Positions 47,238 through 58,826 of a stretch of 64,000 bases of DNA are shown one piece after another. A program made the translations under genes and the position numbers. The notes beneath the pieces are model-generated. The model did no database searches, was not told the origin of the DNA, and saw only the letters and a program-made list of their open reading frames with translations. Source of the stretch: Isoetes taiwanensis (Eukaryota; Streptophyta; Lycopodiopsida; Isoetales; Isoetaceae); the NCBI GenBank assembly GCA_021234155.1, contig JAJEKV010000098.1:2568592-2632591 (forward strand). Reading direction: 5' to 3'. How positions within the stretch are numbered: position 1 is the stretch's first letter; each line of letters opens with the position of its first letter.

Positions 47238-47360
47238 CCAATCATCCAGATATTCTGGATCTATTGAAGTAACAGCAAAAAGGTAAGGCTTGGAGGTTGT
47301 AATAAGCTCATTGTAAACAAGATAATCTCGGGCAGTTTTATGAACTGAAGAAGAAGGGTG
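47238..47360 (-). pseudogene. DEAH-box RNA helicase C-terminal (OB-fold) exon fragment
   Basis: On the minus strand, after a splice-acceptor-like GTGCAG, the frame reads GETVYLHPSSSVHKTA, then YLVYNELITTSKPYL and TSIDPEYL. This pattern (HPSS, VYxELxxTSKxY, xIDPxxL) is the C-terminal oligonucleotide-binding fold of DEAH/RHA helicases. No helicase core is present anywhere nearby, and the frame runs into tandem repeats. It is a captured or orphaned exon, not a gene. Confidence 0.65.
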
Positions 47361-47729
47361 AAGATAAACAGTTTCGCCAACTGCACATGTCATATCTCAA
47401 TGCTTTTGACTGCCTGCTTCCATCTCAACTCTCTCTTTTAAATGCCTGTTTGCGAGCAACCCTGTTTGCTCAGGTTTTAGTCCTTTCCCAATCAATACCC
47501 TCTTTTCAACCATGCCTTTTCATAGCATTCGGCTATTTACAGAGATATGCCATCAAATTGGAGAAAGACGGGAATTGGATGGAAGCCCCAATGCTGAAGG
47601 GCGAGTGGGAAGGATTAGTTTATTCATCTACGACATGCTTTTTCCCTTGAATGATCAAGACTGGGCATATTATTTGATCATTTTGACATAAACATAAACT
47701 TTATCTACAACATCTATAATTAGTTCCAA

Positions 47730-47912
47730 TAGACTTTCTTCCCAAACCTCCTGAAGCTCTGCTACCACCTGTCCTGTACTAGTATCCTGGTAATGTAGGG
47801 TGTCAGCTTTATTTATGCTGGCTAATAAGAAGTGGCGCCCCAAAAACTCAAGTTTGAGAGGAGGAGACACATGGTTCTGTGCAGAAAATCGGACCGATTG
47901 AGAACCAAGCAT
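47730..47912 (-). pseudogene. UTP7/WDR46-like WD-repeat fragment
   Basis: The minus strand reads PPLKLEFLGRHFLLASINKA then LHYQDTSTGQVVAELQ, which matches a central region of the U3 processome protein UTP7 (WDR46). Only about 45 codons are similar; the flanking frame (EVWEESLLELIIDVV...) is unrelated. It lies on the same strand and 0.4 kb from a helicase exon fragment, suggesting both were picked up by a transposon. Confidence 0.55.
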
Positions 47913-49111
47913 CTCATAAAAATTAAATTATATAGATTTCCTGAAGTGGACTTTAAGCAGTGACTTCAGCGCCTGTTTTGTCATAGATATAAACATATCT
48001 ACAGAATTTAGCACATTTGTTAGGAATAGTCAAGCTGGCTTGCATTTTTTAAATTTCATCACACCTTTTTTGTGCGGCTGCAATGAAGCATTCATTATGG
48101 AGAAACTTTTACATCCCGAATAGTCTCCTTTACCTGCATTAAAAGCAAGCATACCGGACATTATTAATGTGACGAGTTATAATTTGAGGAAAATAGAATT
48201 AGGAAGAAACCTTAACATGGATTAAATTGGATTATTATTTAAATATGGATTTGGGAATGCTATGCTCATTGTTTCTCATTGTTTATCTTAGGTACTCTTG
48301 TCATGACGAGGAAAAGGAAGACAAGTGAGGCAACCAAAGGGCCAAGGCCAATGGATTGGTGGAAAGAGGTGCGGGTAGTTGAGACTGAGAAGAATACGGG
48401 AAGTAATAAGTCATGGTTTTGTCTATATTGCTTTCCTACATGTTTGTCTATAATGTTTTCCTACATGTTTTCTTTATGTGTTCTAAAAACTACTATGATA
48501 TTTTCATATAACTTAAACTTGTGTTTTCTTTATGTGCTCTAAAAACTACTATGATATTTTCATATAACTTAAACTTGTGTTTTATTTGAACATTTCTATA
48601 TGTTTTAAAGCCTAATCTATAATATATTTGGAATCTCAATGCATTACAAAATATGTTGTTCATTCATTCTTAGAAGCAATTGCATTTTGAGTACTTTGGT
48701 CGATTTTTCAGATTCCAGATTTCAGATTCAGTAGTTGTTTTTTTTGGCATGCAGATCGTATTCGTGATCCGTGATTTGGTAACTATGTCACTGGCAACGG
48801 GCAATGCGAATGGCAAATTTTGCCTTGGTCGGAATGGAATGGCGCAGGGAAGCCAAAAATACGAAAAGGGGAAAAGTTTAGGGTTTCCCCTTTTGTTCCT
48901 TATACATGAACTTTTAGGGTTAGGTTAGAAGGGACCAAACGGGGTATTGCCACTTGACAAGGGGGTTTTAATTGCATATGTTTAATATGTAGCATAATAA
49001 CAGGGGGTTTTCTTTGTGTTTTTGTACGCTTTTCACTAAGGTTTTCCTATGATTTCGTGACATATTCAAATAGATGTACTAATGCGTACATCTAGAGTGC
49101 ACCATTTCTGA
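47913..49111. repeat. Gene-poor; 63 bp tandem duplication
   Basis: 48469-48522 and 48532-48585 form a tandem pair (TTTCTTTATGTG(T/C)TCTAAAAACTACTATGATATTTTCATATAAC). A + frame at 48279-48430 begins with a Lys-rich start and contains WFCLYC, which resembles the opening of a BED-type zinc finger, but it is too short to call. Confidence 0.5.
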
Positions 49112-49306
49112 GCCATTGATTTTAGCCTTTTTTTTTCAATGGTCAACAACCAATGGCTCACAACAAAAGCCCTTTTTTTTTGCGTGTGGTGCATAATGGG
49201 CACATGAAGGGCCATTGATTTTAGCCTTTTTTTTCAATGGTCAACAACCAATGGCTCACAACAAAAGCCCTCTTTTTGTGTGTGTGATGCATAATGGGCA
49301 CATGAA
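49112..49306. repeat. 98 bp tandem duplication
   Basis: Two adjacent units starting at about 49112 and 49209 (GCCATTGATTTTAGCCTTTT ... CATAATGGGCACATGAA). Each carries an inverted pair AGCCATTG / CAATGGCT. Confidence 0.85.
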
Positions 49307-50240
49307 GGGCTTGAAGGGCGCATGTAGTGCTTTCACATCCTACCAGCTGATTAATACAGGATTGCGCTATTGGATATTATTTTATGGCTCATTCCGAATG
49401 AAGCTTGCAAAAAATTACCATGCATTTTTAGATTTTGAGGCAGTTATTAAGCAAATTCCAAGGCTTCTAGATCCTTGTGCTAACAAGCATAAAAGTTTCC
49501 CACTTTGGTTTCTCACCACAAGAATCCATGGAGGCCAAAGGCTGCTGTTAAATTCCAGTTGAAAAATGTTTGTGTATGGGTGTTGCAAACTTTATGACTT
49601 TCACAATAATGGGATCAATTTGCTCTATCTTTATGGTAACTTTTACTTATGTTCTATTTGTTTTATTGTGATCAAATTCAAAAGCTGCTGTGTGATGAAA
49701 GCCTCTAATGAATTCTAGTTTTTTCTCGGTTTGAATTCTATATTTTTATCACACCTGGGGAGAGGGGAGGTGGCGTCTCTAAGCCCCGGAAGGGGCAAAA
49801 AAAAAAAATTTTTTGCAACACAAACCATTAACATCCAACATATAAAAATTAAATCCCCCAACACATAACAATCAACACATAACAACCATTGACATTAACA
49901 ACCAACACATAACTACCATTGACATTAATTAACACAACCATTAGGTCCAACACATTTAAATTAAAATCCCCCTTAAACCCCCTTAGGTTTGGTGCATATT
50001 CACACGGGGGGTGACGTAGGGCAGCGAGAGCTGTAAGATAGGCATATTCACCCCTTATTCCTTAATCTACACCGTGCATAAAGTTCCTCGTTTGTGGGGT
50101 ATGCAAGTATAAAATTTGCTATACTGTATAACAAGATTCGCAAAATACAACATACAAGGTTGCCCCCTATGTGCAACTCTTTACGGCTCTCAAGTACTTG
50201 TCGTGGTGACATGTACGTGTGACGTGGCAGTATAATATAC
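49307..50240. mobile_element. Remnant of MITE family 2 and gene-free DNA
   Basis: Between about 49780 and 50160 the text GCCCCGGAAGGGGCAAAAAA, then CAACACAAACCATTAACA and AAATCCCCC...CCTTAAACCCCCTTAGG, matches one arm and flank of the 22.3 kb MITE. The other arm is not seen. A + frame at 49215-49562 has no similarity. Confidence 0.55.
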
Positions 50241-51056
50241 GTATTCAGATCGTATGTTATGCTGGAACGTCACAGATGTCTAGTCCTCAAACATTCTATC
50301 AAATATAAAGAATGGGAGCAAACTAGCCTTAGTACAATTGACAGTATTAGAACACCTTTGGGATGGAGGACATGGCAAGAGCTATCCCAAATTATTCCCA
50401 ATAGTGATATAAACAGAAGGATATATGAGGCAACAATCAGCCATATCACTGGCTGGCAGAGGGAATTTGACTCGAGCTGCCAAAGCAAGGGGTACAACGT
50501 AGCTACCATATATGCTATGCTGCTTCCTGAAAGCTCCTTTAAAGTTGCGTATGTGGAATTGCTCTCAACAGCAGGCTACATCAATGATCAGAAAAGGGTG
50601 GAAGCTTTACTGTGCCAAAAAGTTGGTATGCTTTAGATGGCTGGCGCTGAATCATTGTTTGAAAATGTGTCCTAGTATAATGCTCAGGTATTTGACAGAT
50701 GTCCAATGGACTGTGAAGGAAGGGAATCCTCAACCCATATCTTTTCTCAGGTTCTTTCGAACCGGATCAAACCTCTGGCTTACTCCCACCTCTGAGCTAG
50801 AATTCCTCTCCTTCCTTGACTATGATAATCCTTTCCTTGGTTCTGTAAGGACTATCTCTTGCTGGGCCATATGGAAGCACAGGAATAATGTTGCCTTATC
50901 ACAGATCGAGCCTAGCCTTAATAAGCTAACATCTAAATTTCAAATGCCTTTGGTCAAAACAGCAATGGCTCACAGAATGCTAAAAGGAGCAGATTATGAT
51001 CATTTATGGGATACATTAGGATCTTTTCAAGGGTTCTTTATATTTTTCAATCTATA
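50241..51056 (+). pseudogene. LINE C-terminal fragment
   Basis: Frames on + carry a tail typical of plant LINE proteins, notably ISCWAIWKHRNNVALSQI at about 50850-50905, preceded by a diverged Cys-rich zf-RVT-like stretch (about 50640-50740). Several frameshifts separate the pieces. The RT domain is missing. It abuts the Gypsy fragment on its right. Confidence 0.55.
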
Positions 51057-51905
51057 TCAATGATGTTGATGCTTTGCTCGATAGATATAACAGATCCATG
51101 GAAGATCGTTCGAGTGGATCTTGATGTCACGTTCTCGAGACACCAGCATAAATGGATAGATCACCGTGAAGGTCACCTTCCGCTTCCCACAATCAGTGAT
51201 GGCTCCTGCTGGTCCAAGATACTCCATTCCTATTATCAAGTCATATTTGTCGATGTTCATCACTTCTGCTCCCATTTGGATGTTGATCCCTGGCAAATCG
51301 ATGTCCAAATTTATCCTCTTGCCTGCCGTGTGTCTCACTGCCCCGCTTGCTAACACCACGGGTCTCGACTTTGACTTCAACGGTTTGAGCTTTAACATCT
51401 CGACCATAAACTGGACTATAAAAGACTTGGCCATGGCCTTCCCTACTGTGGAGATTACCTGATACTGATTTTCTGCTTGGTCTGAATCTATGGCTGCAAA
51501 GATATGACACTCACCCTGAATGAAGTCGCGTGCCTCCCCGCCGTCGTCGTCAGAGGGGGTCTCCCATCCACCCAACTCTGCTAATGCCGCTTTCATGACA
51601 AAAGGGCAGTTTGCTGTTCTGTGGCCTGGCTGAAAGCACCTGAAGCAGAGCTGTTTCTCAATGCACTCCTGCCTCTTCTCTTTAGGCATTGCTTGCAAAA
51701 AGGATCGCACCGCTTTCGAATAGTTTGACCCTTCTTGCTGCGGCTTATCCTTGAAGGATACTTGTTTCTTTTCCTGCTGCTTCCCATAGCTGCCACTATA
51801 TGGAGCCTTTGCTAGTCCTGGACTAGCTGCCCTAGGGCTATAACTTCCCGATGCGTTGCCCTTATCCTGGTAATACTGCTGTTTCTGCCCACTGCTCTGA
51901 GGGCC
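51057..51905 (-). pseudogene. Ty3/Gypsy gag end and protease, displaced
   Basis: The minus strand carries a gag-hinge-like Gln/Ser-rich part, then the zinc knuckle CFRCFQPGHRTANCP (about 51604-51648), then an aspartic-protease-like domain with IDKYDLIIGMEYL near the expected flap. The usual Asp-Ser-Gly-Ala active site reads LASGA, so the catalytic Asp seems lost. In a normal element gag-PR comes before RT; here it lies downstream of the integrase of the neighbouring fragment, joined at about 51905. Confidence 0.8.
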
Positions 51906-53688
51906 GGATCCTTGCAGGCTCTGTCATCTCTAGGAGTGTTGGTGTATCAAGAATCTCATGAGGATCCGGGGTGTGCTTCTTCAGAAGGCTCACGTGGAAA
52001 ACTTTGTGGACCTTAAGATGAATATGCAAATTAAACTTATAGGCTTGAGAACCTATACATTCAATGATCTGAAATGGTCCGGCCCATTGTGGTGCCAATT
52101 TCTTGCAATTCCCAATTTTGAGCTTGGCCTGCTTAACCTTGATCTTCAACCCCACAGATTCACCAACCTGGAACTCACGCGGGGTACGATGTCTATCTGC
52201 TAAACTCTTTTGGCGACTATACAGGCGTGCTTCCTCTACCGAAACTTGCATATCGGTAAGCAATTGTTGTGAGATTGCCACTTTGGAAACTGGGTTATGC
52301 CACGTATCTAGAGTAAGACCCATGGAGTCCAAAAACCTCCTTGGAGAATAAAAGTGTCGTATACAAAGCAGTGTCGATGGTGCGGCATGGCAAGAAATAC
52401 GCCATCTTAGAAAGCTTGTCAACTACTACCATTAAGGCGTCAAATCCTCGAAGTGTTCGTGGGATGCCTACAATAAAGTCCATGGTAATGACTTCCCATT
52501 TTGCATTGGGGACATCAAGAGGTTCCAGTGTGCCTGGCGTTCTTAGCCGCTCTGCTTTTGTCTGCTGGCAAAGTTGGCATTGCTTAATGTAGCGGGCAAT
52601 ATGCTTCTTCATACCAGGCCAAAAGTAATTGGATCTTATCTTGAGATATGTTTTCATAAATCCAGCATGACCAGCAATAGGGCTGTTATGTGTGTCATGG
52701 AGAATAAGCCTCCTAACTCCTGATGACTCGGGTACACACAACTTATCGAGGTAATATAAAAGATTACCGTCCTTCTTATAATGCTTAAATGTGTCCCTCT
52801 CCTTATCAGTCGTGGCCTCTTTAGAAAGGCTGCCCCACACTTCACTGAACTTGGGATCCGTTGGAAGATATTGCTCAATAGTCTTCCCAAATTCACTTGC
52901 AAGAGTGGAAATAGCGTTATAATGGGTACATGTGGTCAACGGATGCCGAGATAAGACATCTGCAACAACATTGTGTTCTTCGAGTTTATACAAAACCTCA
53001 AAGTCATATTCTTCCAAAAATTCTATCCATCGGCGTTGTCGGAGATTGAGATTAGCCTGAGTAAAGATTGGTGATCTGTGTCTAGTTGGAACCGCCATCC
53101 AAGAAGATAATGTCTCCAGATGCGCAAGGCACGCACAACTGCAAGCAATTCCTGGTCATGAGTAGGATATCTTTGTTTCGCATCATTCATTTTCTTAGAG
53201 TCATAGGCTATGACGCATCCCTCTTGCACCAAAACAGCTCCAGTTGCTATCTTACTGGCATCAGTCGCAACGACCTTATCCTTCTGAAGATCAGATAAGG
53301 TAAGGACTAGTGCCGACGTTATAGCATCTTTCAGCTGTTGGAAGCCTGTTTGAACCTTGCTTTTCCAATGTGATGCCCAATCTTTGACCTTCTCATGCTT
53401 TGTGAGGTCGGTAAGGGGTGCTGCAATCTTAGCAAAGTCCTTAACGAACTTCCGATAATATCCTGTCAATCCCAGGAAACTTCTGACTTCCGAGACATTG
53501 GTAGGAGCTAGCCACTCTTTGACTGCCTCAATCTTTGCTGGGTCTATAGCAATACCCTCAGCAGAAGCAATATGACCCAAGTACTCGACCCTGGTGGTCG
53601 CAAATTTACATTTGAAAAACTTAGCGAACAGCTGGTGGTGCCGCAACTTCTGAAGTGCCAGCCGAAGATGGCATTCATGATCCTCCAG
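51906..53688 (-). pseudogene. Ty3/Gypsy RT-RNase H-integrase fragment
   Basis: Reading down the minus strand: the end of RT (VEYLGHIASAEGIAIDPAKI, about 53580), the RNase H domain (VVATDASKIATGAVLVQEG, about 53250), the H2C2 zinc finger of integrase (CQLCQQTKAERLR, about 52560), the start of the integrase core (WEVITMDFIVGIPRT, first catalytic Asp, about 52480) and the integrase C-terminus (GPFQIIECIGSQAYKFNL, about 52060). The part of the core with the second Asp and the Glu is deleted at about 52300, and the RT palm is cut off at 53688. The element cannot transpose. Confidence 0.9.
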
Positions 53689-53697
53689 GAGTAAGGT

Positions 53698-54093
53698 AGA
53701 GTAAGGTAATTATTCGTAACCATCTTGTAACCTACATCTTGTTGTTAGTATCACATCCTAGGAAATGCATGAAATAGGAAAAAAAAAAAATGTTAAGTGT
53801 ATTATCTCAACTGCAATGATGCCTCTCATCTGGAATTCTCTGCTAAGGAGATTCGGCTAAGGGCCCTAGACATGGAAAACTTGATTCATAGTCCTAGATC
53901 ATAAAGTGTTTTCTCTGCTCCTAACGTGCCGGATTATGCAAATAGCACCTGGGCATTAGCTAGAACAAAAAAGAAAATTAGGTTAACAAAAAATGTTTAA
54001 CAGAGCAATGACAATCATTTTGCCTTATCTCAAAAAAAGACTTCCGTCGCCTGCTCTGGATCATGGTTGTTACCCTTTCCTCATTAATAAAAC
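53698..54093. repeat. 396 bp direct repeat B, copy 1
   Basis: It is identical to 58432-58826 except for one base in a poly(A) run (12 versus 11 A). It starts AGAGTAAGGTAATTATTCG and ends CCTCATTAATAAAAC. The ends are not TG...CA and no target duplication is visible, so it is not a typical LTR. It directly abuts the broken end of the Gypsy element. Confidence 0.9.
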
Positions 54094-54590
54094 ATGTTGG
54101 AGCCCACATGGCATGTTTGAGCCACCTTGGCGTATTTAAGCCACCTTGGCATGTTGAATCCTAGGTGGCATGTTGGAGTCTAGGTGGCATGTCTGAGCCA
54201 CCTTGGCATGTTGGAGCCTAGGTGGCATGTTGGAGCCTGCATGGCATGTTTGAGCCACCTTGGCATGTTGTAGCCTTGGTGGTATGTTGTGAGCCACCTT
54301 GGCATGTTTGAACCTATGTGGCATGTTCGAGCCCGCGTGGCATGTTTGAGCCTAGGTGGCATGTTTCAGCCACCTTGCATGTTGGAGCCTAGGTGGCATG
54401 TTGGAGCCACGTGGCATGTTTGAGCCTCCGTGCCATGTTTGAGCCACCTTGGCATGTTGGAGCCTAGGTGGCATGTTTGAGCCACCTTGGCATGTTGAAG
54501 CCTTGGCATGTTGGAGCTTAGGTGGCATGTTGGAGCCATCTTGGTGACATGTTTGAGCCTAGGCGGCATGTTTGATCCAAGTGGACAAAA
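54094..54590. repeat. GGCATGTT minisatellite, about 18-19 bp half-units
   Basis: About 25 half-units of the type TTGGCATGTTGGAGCC and GTGGCATGTTTGAGCCACC alternate, forming a higher-order period of about 37-38 bp. It has no stop on the minus strand over long parts, giving artificial frames rich in MPRWLKHA and CHLGSNMP. Confidence 0.92.
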
Positions 54591-55634
<1,044 letters not shown>

Positions 55635-57170
55635 TCAACAGTGGACCTAAAATTAGGGTCGGTGTGAATGTTATGCAATTGCCTATGGCTTTGACAGGAA
55701 TGCTTACCCATGGGCATGGCCCTTCAACTCAATCCCAGGCTCACGAGAGGCCCACACCAGTACTTGTACACCCAGTTGCCCATGAAGAAGCGCAGACTTA
55801 TAGCTTCCATTCGCACGGGTGCACATCACCTTCGTATTGAGACAGGATGTTGGGCTCGGGAAGCACGAGAGCAAAGGCTTTGCCAGTGTTGCCACCAGGG
55901 CGCCATTGAGGATGAATGTCATGCCCTCCAGATCTGCCTAGTGTTTGCCCATATCAGAGAGCGGTATGTTCGATTACTAGTGCCTGGCCAACCGTTGCAT
56001 GAGTTATTGAATACGACGTCAGTGGGTTTGTTGGGGTCATACCTCCAGGAGGTTATGGATGCACGGACTCAGTTGTGTCTTCCGGGACAGCGGTGAACTG
56101 TCCTATACAATTGTACAGCATGCCAGCAGACTTATTACTGCTAAGATTTTTCCCTCGAAAACCCTTCGGGGCGGGGGTTTTTTAATCCTGTCAGTAATAC
56201 GTTTGTTGCTCTCTTTTTGTTTGGGTCCCATAGGCCAGTCGGTTCTCCGTGGACACTGAAAATCTATTCTATTCTATTCTATTCTTATGGCCATTTTTCC
56301 ACATGGAATTGGTCATTTGACCCAAACTTTACAATAGGTTTTATTGCGAAATGTTTGTGGAGTTTAGAGAGTTTCGAAGACGGAGATAAGGGTGATTTGA
56401 CTCCAACTTTCACCTCAGCAATACAACCCCTTCATAAAGCATTGTTGACAAGAACAGATGGTAAGCAATTGATAAAGGAAGAATATGGTGGTTTTAAGCC
56501 TCTTCCAAAAGTTCTACTTTTACAGGTGGATAACTGTGTCTCTGAGAATAAAAATTGATATGTCTTGGCATACTTGGCACTATTAGTGGCAAGAGGACAT
56601 TTCAAACAAATATTGATGGCATTTCTTATGGTTGGGCATACGCATGAAGATATTGATGCTTTCTTTAGCAGAGTTGGAGAAAGTTTAAGAACGCGTCATG
56701 CTCACACTTTGCCTCAGTTATTTGAAGTGTTTGAAACATGTGTATCTGCAAAAAATGTTCCATATCTCGTACAAGAAGTTCCTGATTTTAAGAAATTTGT
56801 GGATGGTTATATAGAAGATGGGTGCAATAAGTTGGTAGGGCATACCAGGCCATTACATTTTCGGTTGTATTTAGATGATAAAGGAGCTCCCAAAATGCAG
56901 TATAAGGTGCATCCTAAGCAGGCAATATGGGAACTAGAAGCCAATGTTGAACTTTTTAAAAAAGATGGTGATATACAAATGTTGCCTCAAGGTGAACCTG
57001 AGCCAGTGCCCCTTGCTGAACATATGAGAGGAGAAAAAAATATTATATCCGGCATTTCAAAATATATAGATTTTTGGAAAATAGGTTTGGAAGGTCGTTT
57101 TAGGCAAAGTTCCAAGTATCATGAAGTAGTGAAACCAACTATTGCATTGGATTTATGTACTGTTGAGTGA
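55635..57170 (+). pseudogene. DUF7869-like gene, split by a LINE and a stop codon
   Basis: Two blocks belong together. Block 1 (about 55635-55721) reads RVGVNVMQLPMALTG and ends THGHG. Block 2 (56287-57170) continues in the same frame, with QVDNCVSENKN, ARGHFKQILMAFLMVGHTHE and DIDAFFSRVGESL, then a C-terminal half ending LPQGEPEPVPL and a stop at 57168-57170. This is the DUF7869 signature (DNC...NK, VGHTHEDID) seen in large families of plants and invertebrates; the function is unknown, although the spaced acidic residues resemble those of an RNase-H-type nuclease or transposase. Between the blocks sits a LINE 3' end flanked by ATGGCC. An in-frame TGA at 56556-56558 directly follows NKN, so even with the LINE removed the frame is closed. 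The 5' end is unknown. Confidence 0.75.
55722..56286 (+). mobile_element. LINE family 2, 5'-truncated insertion
   Basis: About 565 bp with the C-terminal part of the LINE protein, containing a Cys/His cluster (CQCCHQGAIEDECHAL), then the 3' UTR and four ATTCT units as the tail (56262-56285). It lies in the DUF7869-like frame. The flanking ATGGCC (55716-55721 and 56287-56292) is a target duplication; excising one copy plus the element keeps the host frame. The 3' UTR contains the hairpin AAAACCC...GGGTTTT (56158-56182). Confidence 0.85.
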
Positions 57171-58431
57171 TTTATATGAATACAAACATCTTTGCAACGT
57201 TTGCTTTTTCATTTTATTTATCATGTCAAATAAACATTCGTATGAATGCAAACTAATTTGGATTTATATTCTATTGAATAATTTATATAAATGTAAACAT
57301 CTTTGCAAGGTCTCCTTTTCTAGTTTATGTCAAAAATGTCTAAAAACTTTGAATAAGTCTAATTTTTCCTAAATAAGTCATACTAAGGTGTTGTAGTAAG
57401 AGAGAGACCTCACATTTGTATTCTCTCTATTGTATAGACAATGATATTTTTTGGAACGTAAACCCGTGTTGCAATCGAACATGCAAAGCCATCTTTTCTA
57501 CAAAAACTACATAACCTTAACAATTAAATAACACTTATCGACACTCCGACACTGATAGTCAAACTGCTTGCAAATAGTGGCAAAAATTATCATGATGTAA
57601 TCCAATATAAAATTAAACATGCATATCCATATACTCATGTCCAGCCAAATATTTTGCCCACCATATGTTTATAATGCTCACATCTAGGAGTCAGCCATAA
57701 CTTAGAACGAATAAAAGCTTTATTTTGCATATCCAACCAAGGATATTTCTACTGTGTGGTTTATATATGCTCACTAAAAGGCAGATATAGCTTACAATTG
57801 AAACCCTATTTTGCATATCCAACCAAGGCCAATTTTACAGTCTCTAAGATTATGTGATGAGAAAACGAAAATATATAGAAGAAAAAAAAAATTAAGCACT
57901 GGAATATTGTACAACTGAAACCTCATAACTCATACTTCAAAAGCTAAATATCTTATCATAGCCAATGCCAAGCTCTTGTACATCATTATTAGCATGTCCT
58001 TTGCCTGTTTGCGATCTGAAGGAATTAGTTGAAGAGATAAGTGCAATAGAAAGAATAATGGAAGCAAGTTCTCAACATCACATATAGAGAGATTTGTAAG
58101 ACATAAATATTCATTGAGCTTTAGCCATTGTTGTAACTCAGCAAAAATGACATCATTTTTATGGATATCCAACTCTGTCAGGACAAAGAACAAATCTAAC
58201 CAATTCTAGCATGTCCAAAATATGTTGCTCTATTGTGTAACAACTTAGCAATTGTTTAATGCAGCATTGTTTCCTCTAATGAATCAAATGCAAACATTTA
58301 TAACATTTTCCTCTAAACTGGTGACTAATATGGGCAATGAGCATTGAAATTGATTTGCCTCTAACATTTTCAAAAGATACATATTCTGTTTTTGCTAAAC
58401 CAGAGATCATTAACCAACTAAGAAGTGTGGC
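57171..58431. repeat. Tail duplication and gene-free DNA
   Basis: 57252-57345 is a diverged copy of 57150-57240, so the last codons and 3' flank of the DUF7869-like gene were duplicated in tandem (TGGATTTAT...CATCTTTGCAA twice). At 57740 and 57815 TTTGCATATCCAACCAAGG is repeated. A minus frame of 87 codons at 57930-58193 is Leu-rich with no recognisable family. Confidence 0.5.
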
Positions 58432-58826
58432 AGAGTAAGGTAATTATTCGTAACCATCTTGTAACCTACATCTTGTTGTTAGTATCACATCCTAGGAAAT
58501 GCATGAAATAGGAAAAAAAAAAATGTTAAGTGTATTATCTCAACTGCAATGATGCCTCTCATCTGGAATTCTCTGCTAAGGAGATTCGGCTAAGGGCCCT
58601 AGACATGGAAAACTTGATTCATAGTCCTAGATCATAAAGTGTTTTCTCTGCTCCTAACGTGCCGGATTATGCAAATAGCACCTGGGCATTAGCTAGAACA
58701 AAAAAGAAAATTAGGTTAACAAAAAATGTTTAACAGAGCAATGACAATCATTTTGCCTTATCTCAAAAAAAGACTTCCGTCGCCTGCTCTGGATCATGGT
58801 TGTTACCCTTTCCTCATTAATAAAAC
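58432..58826. repeat. 396 bp direct repeat B, copy 2
   Basis: Second copy of 53698-54093, differing by a single A in a homopolymer. The 4.3 kb between the copies holds the minisatellite, the microsatellite and the DUF7869-like gene. Confidence 0.9.

Noticed and set aside
48279-48430. BED zinc-finger start of a hAT transposase
   Set aside because: Only WFCLYC and a basic stretch fit; the rest of the finger and the transposase core are not present.
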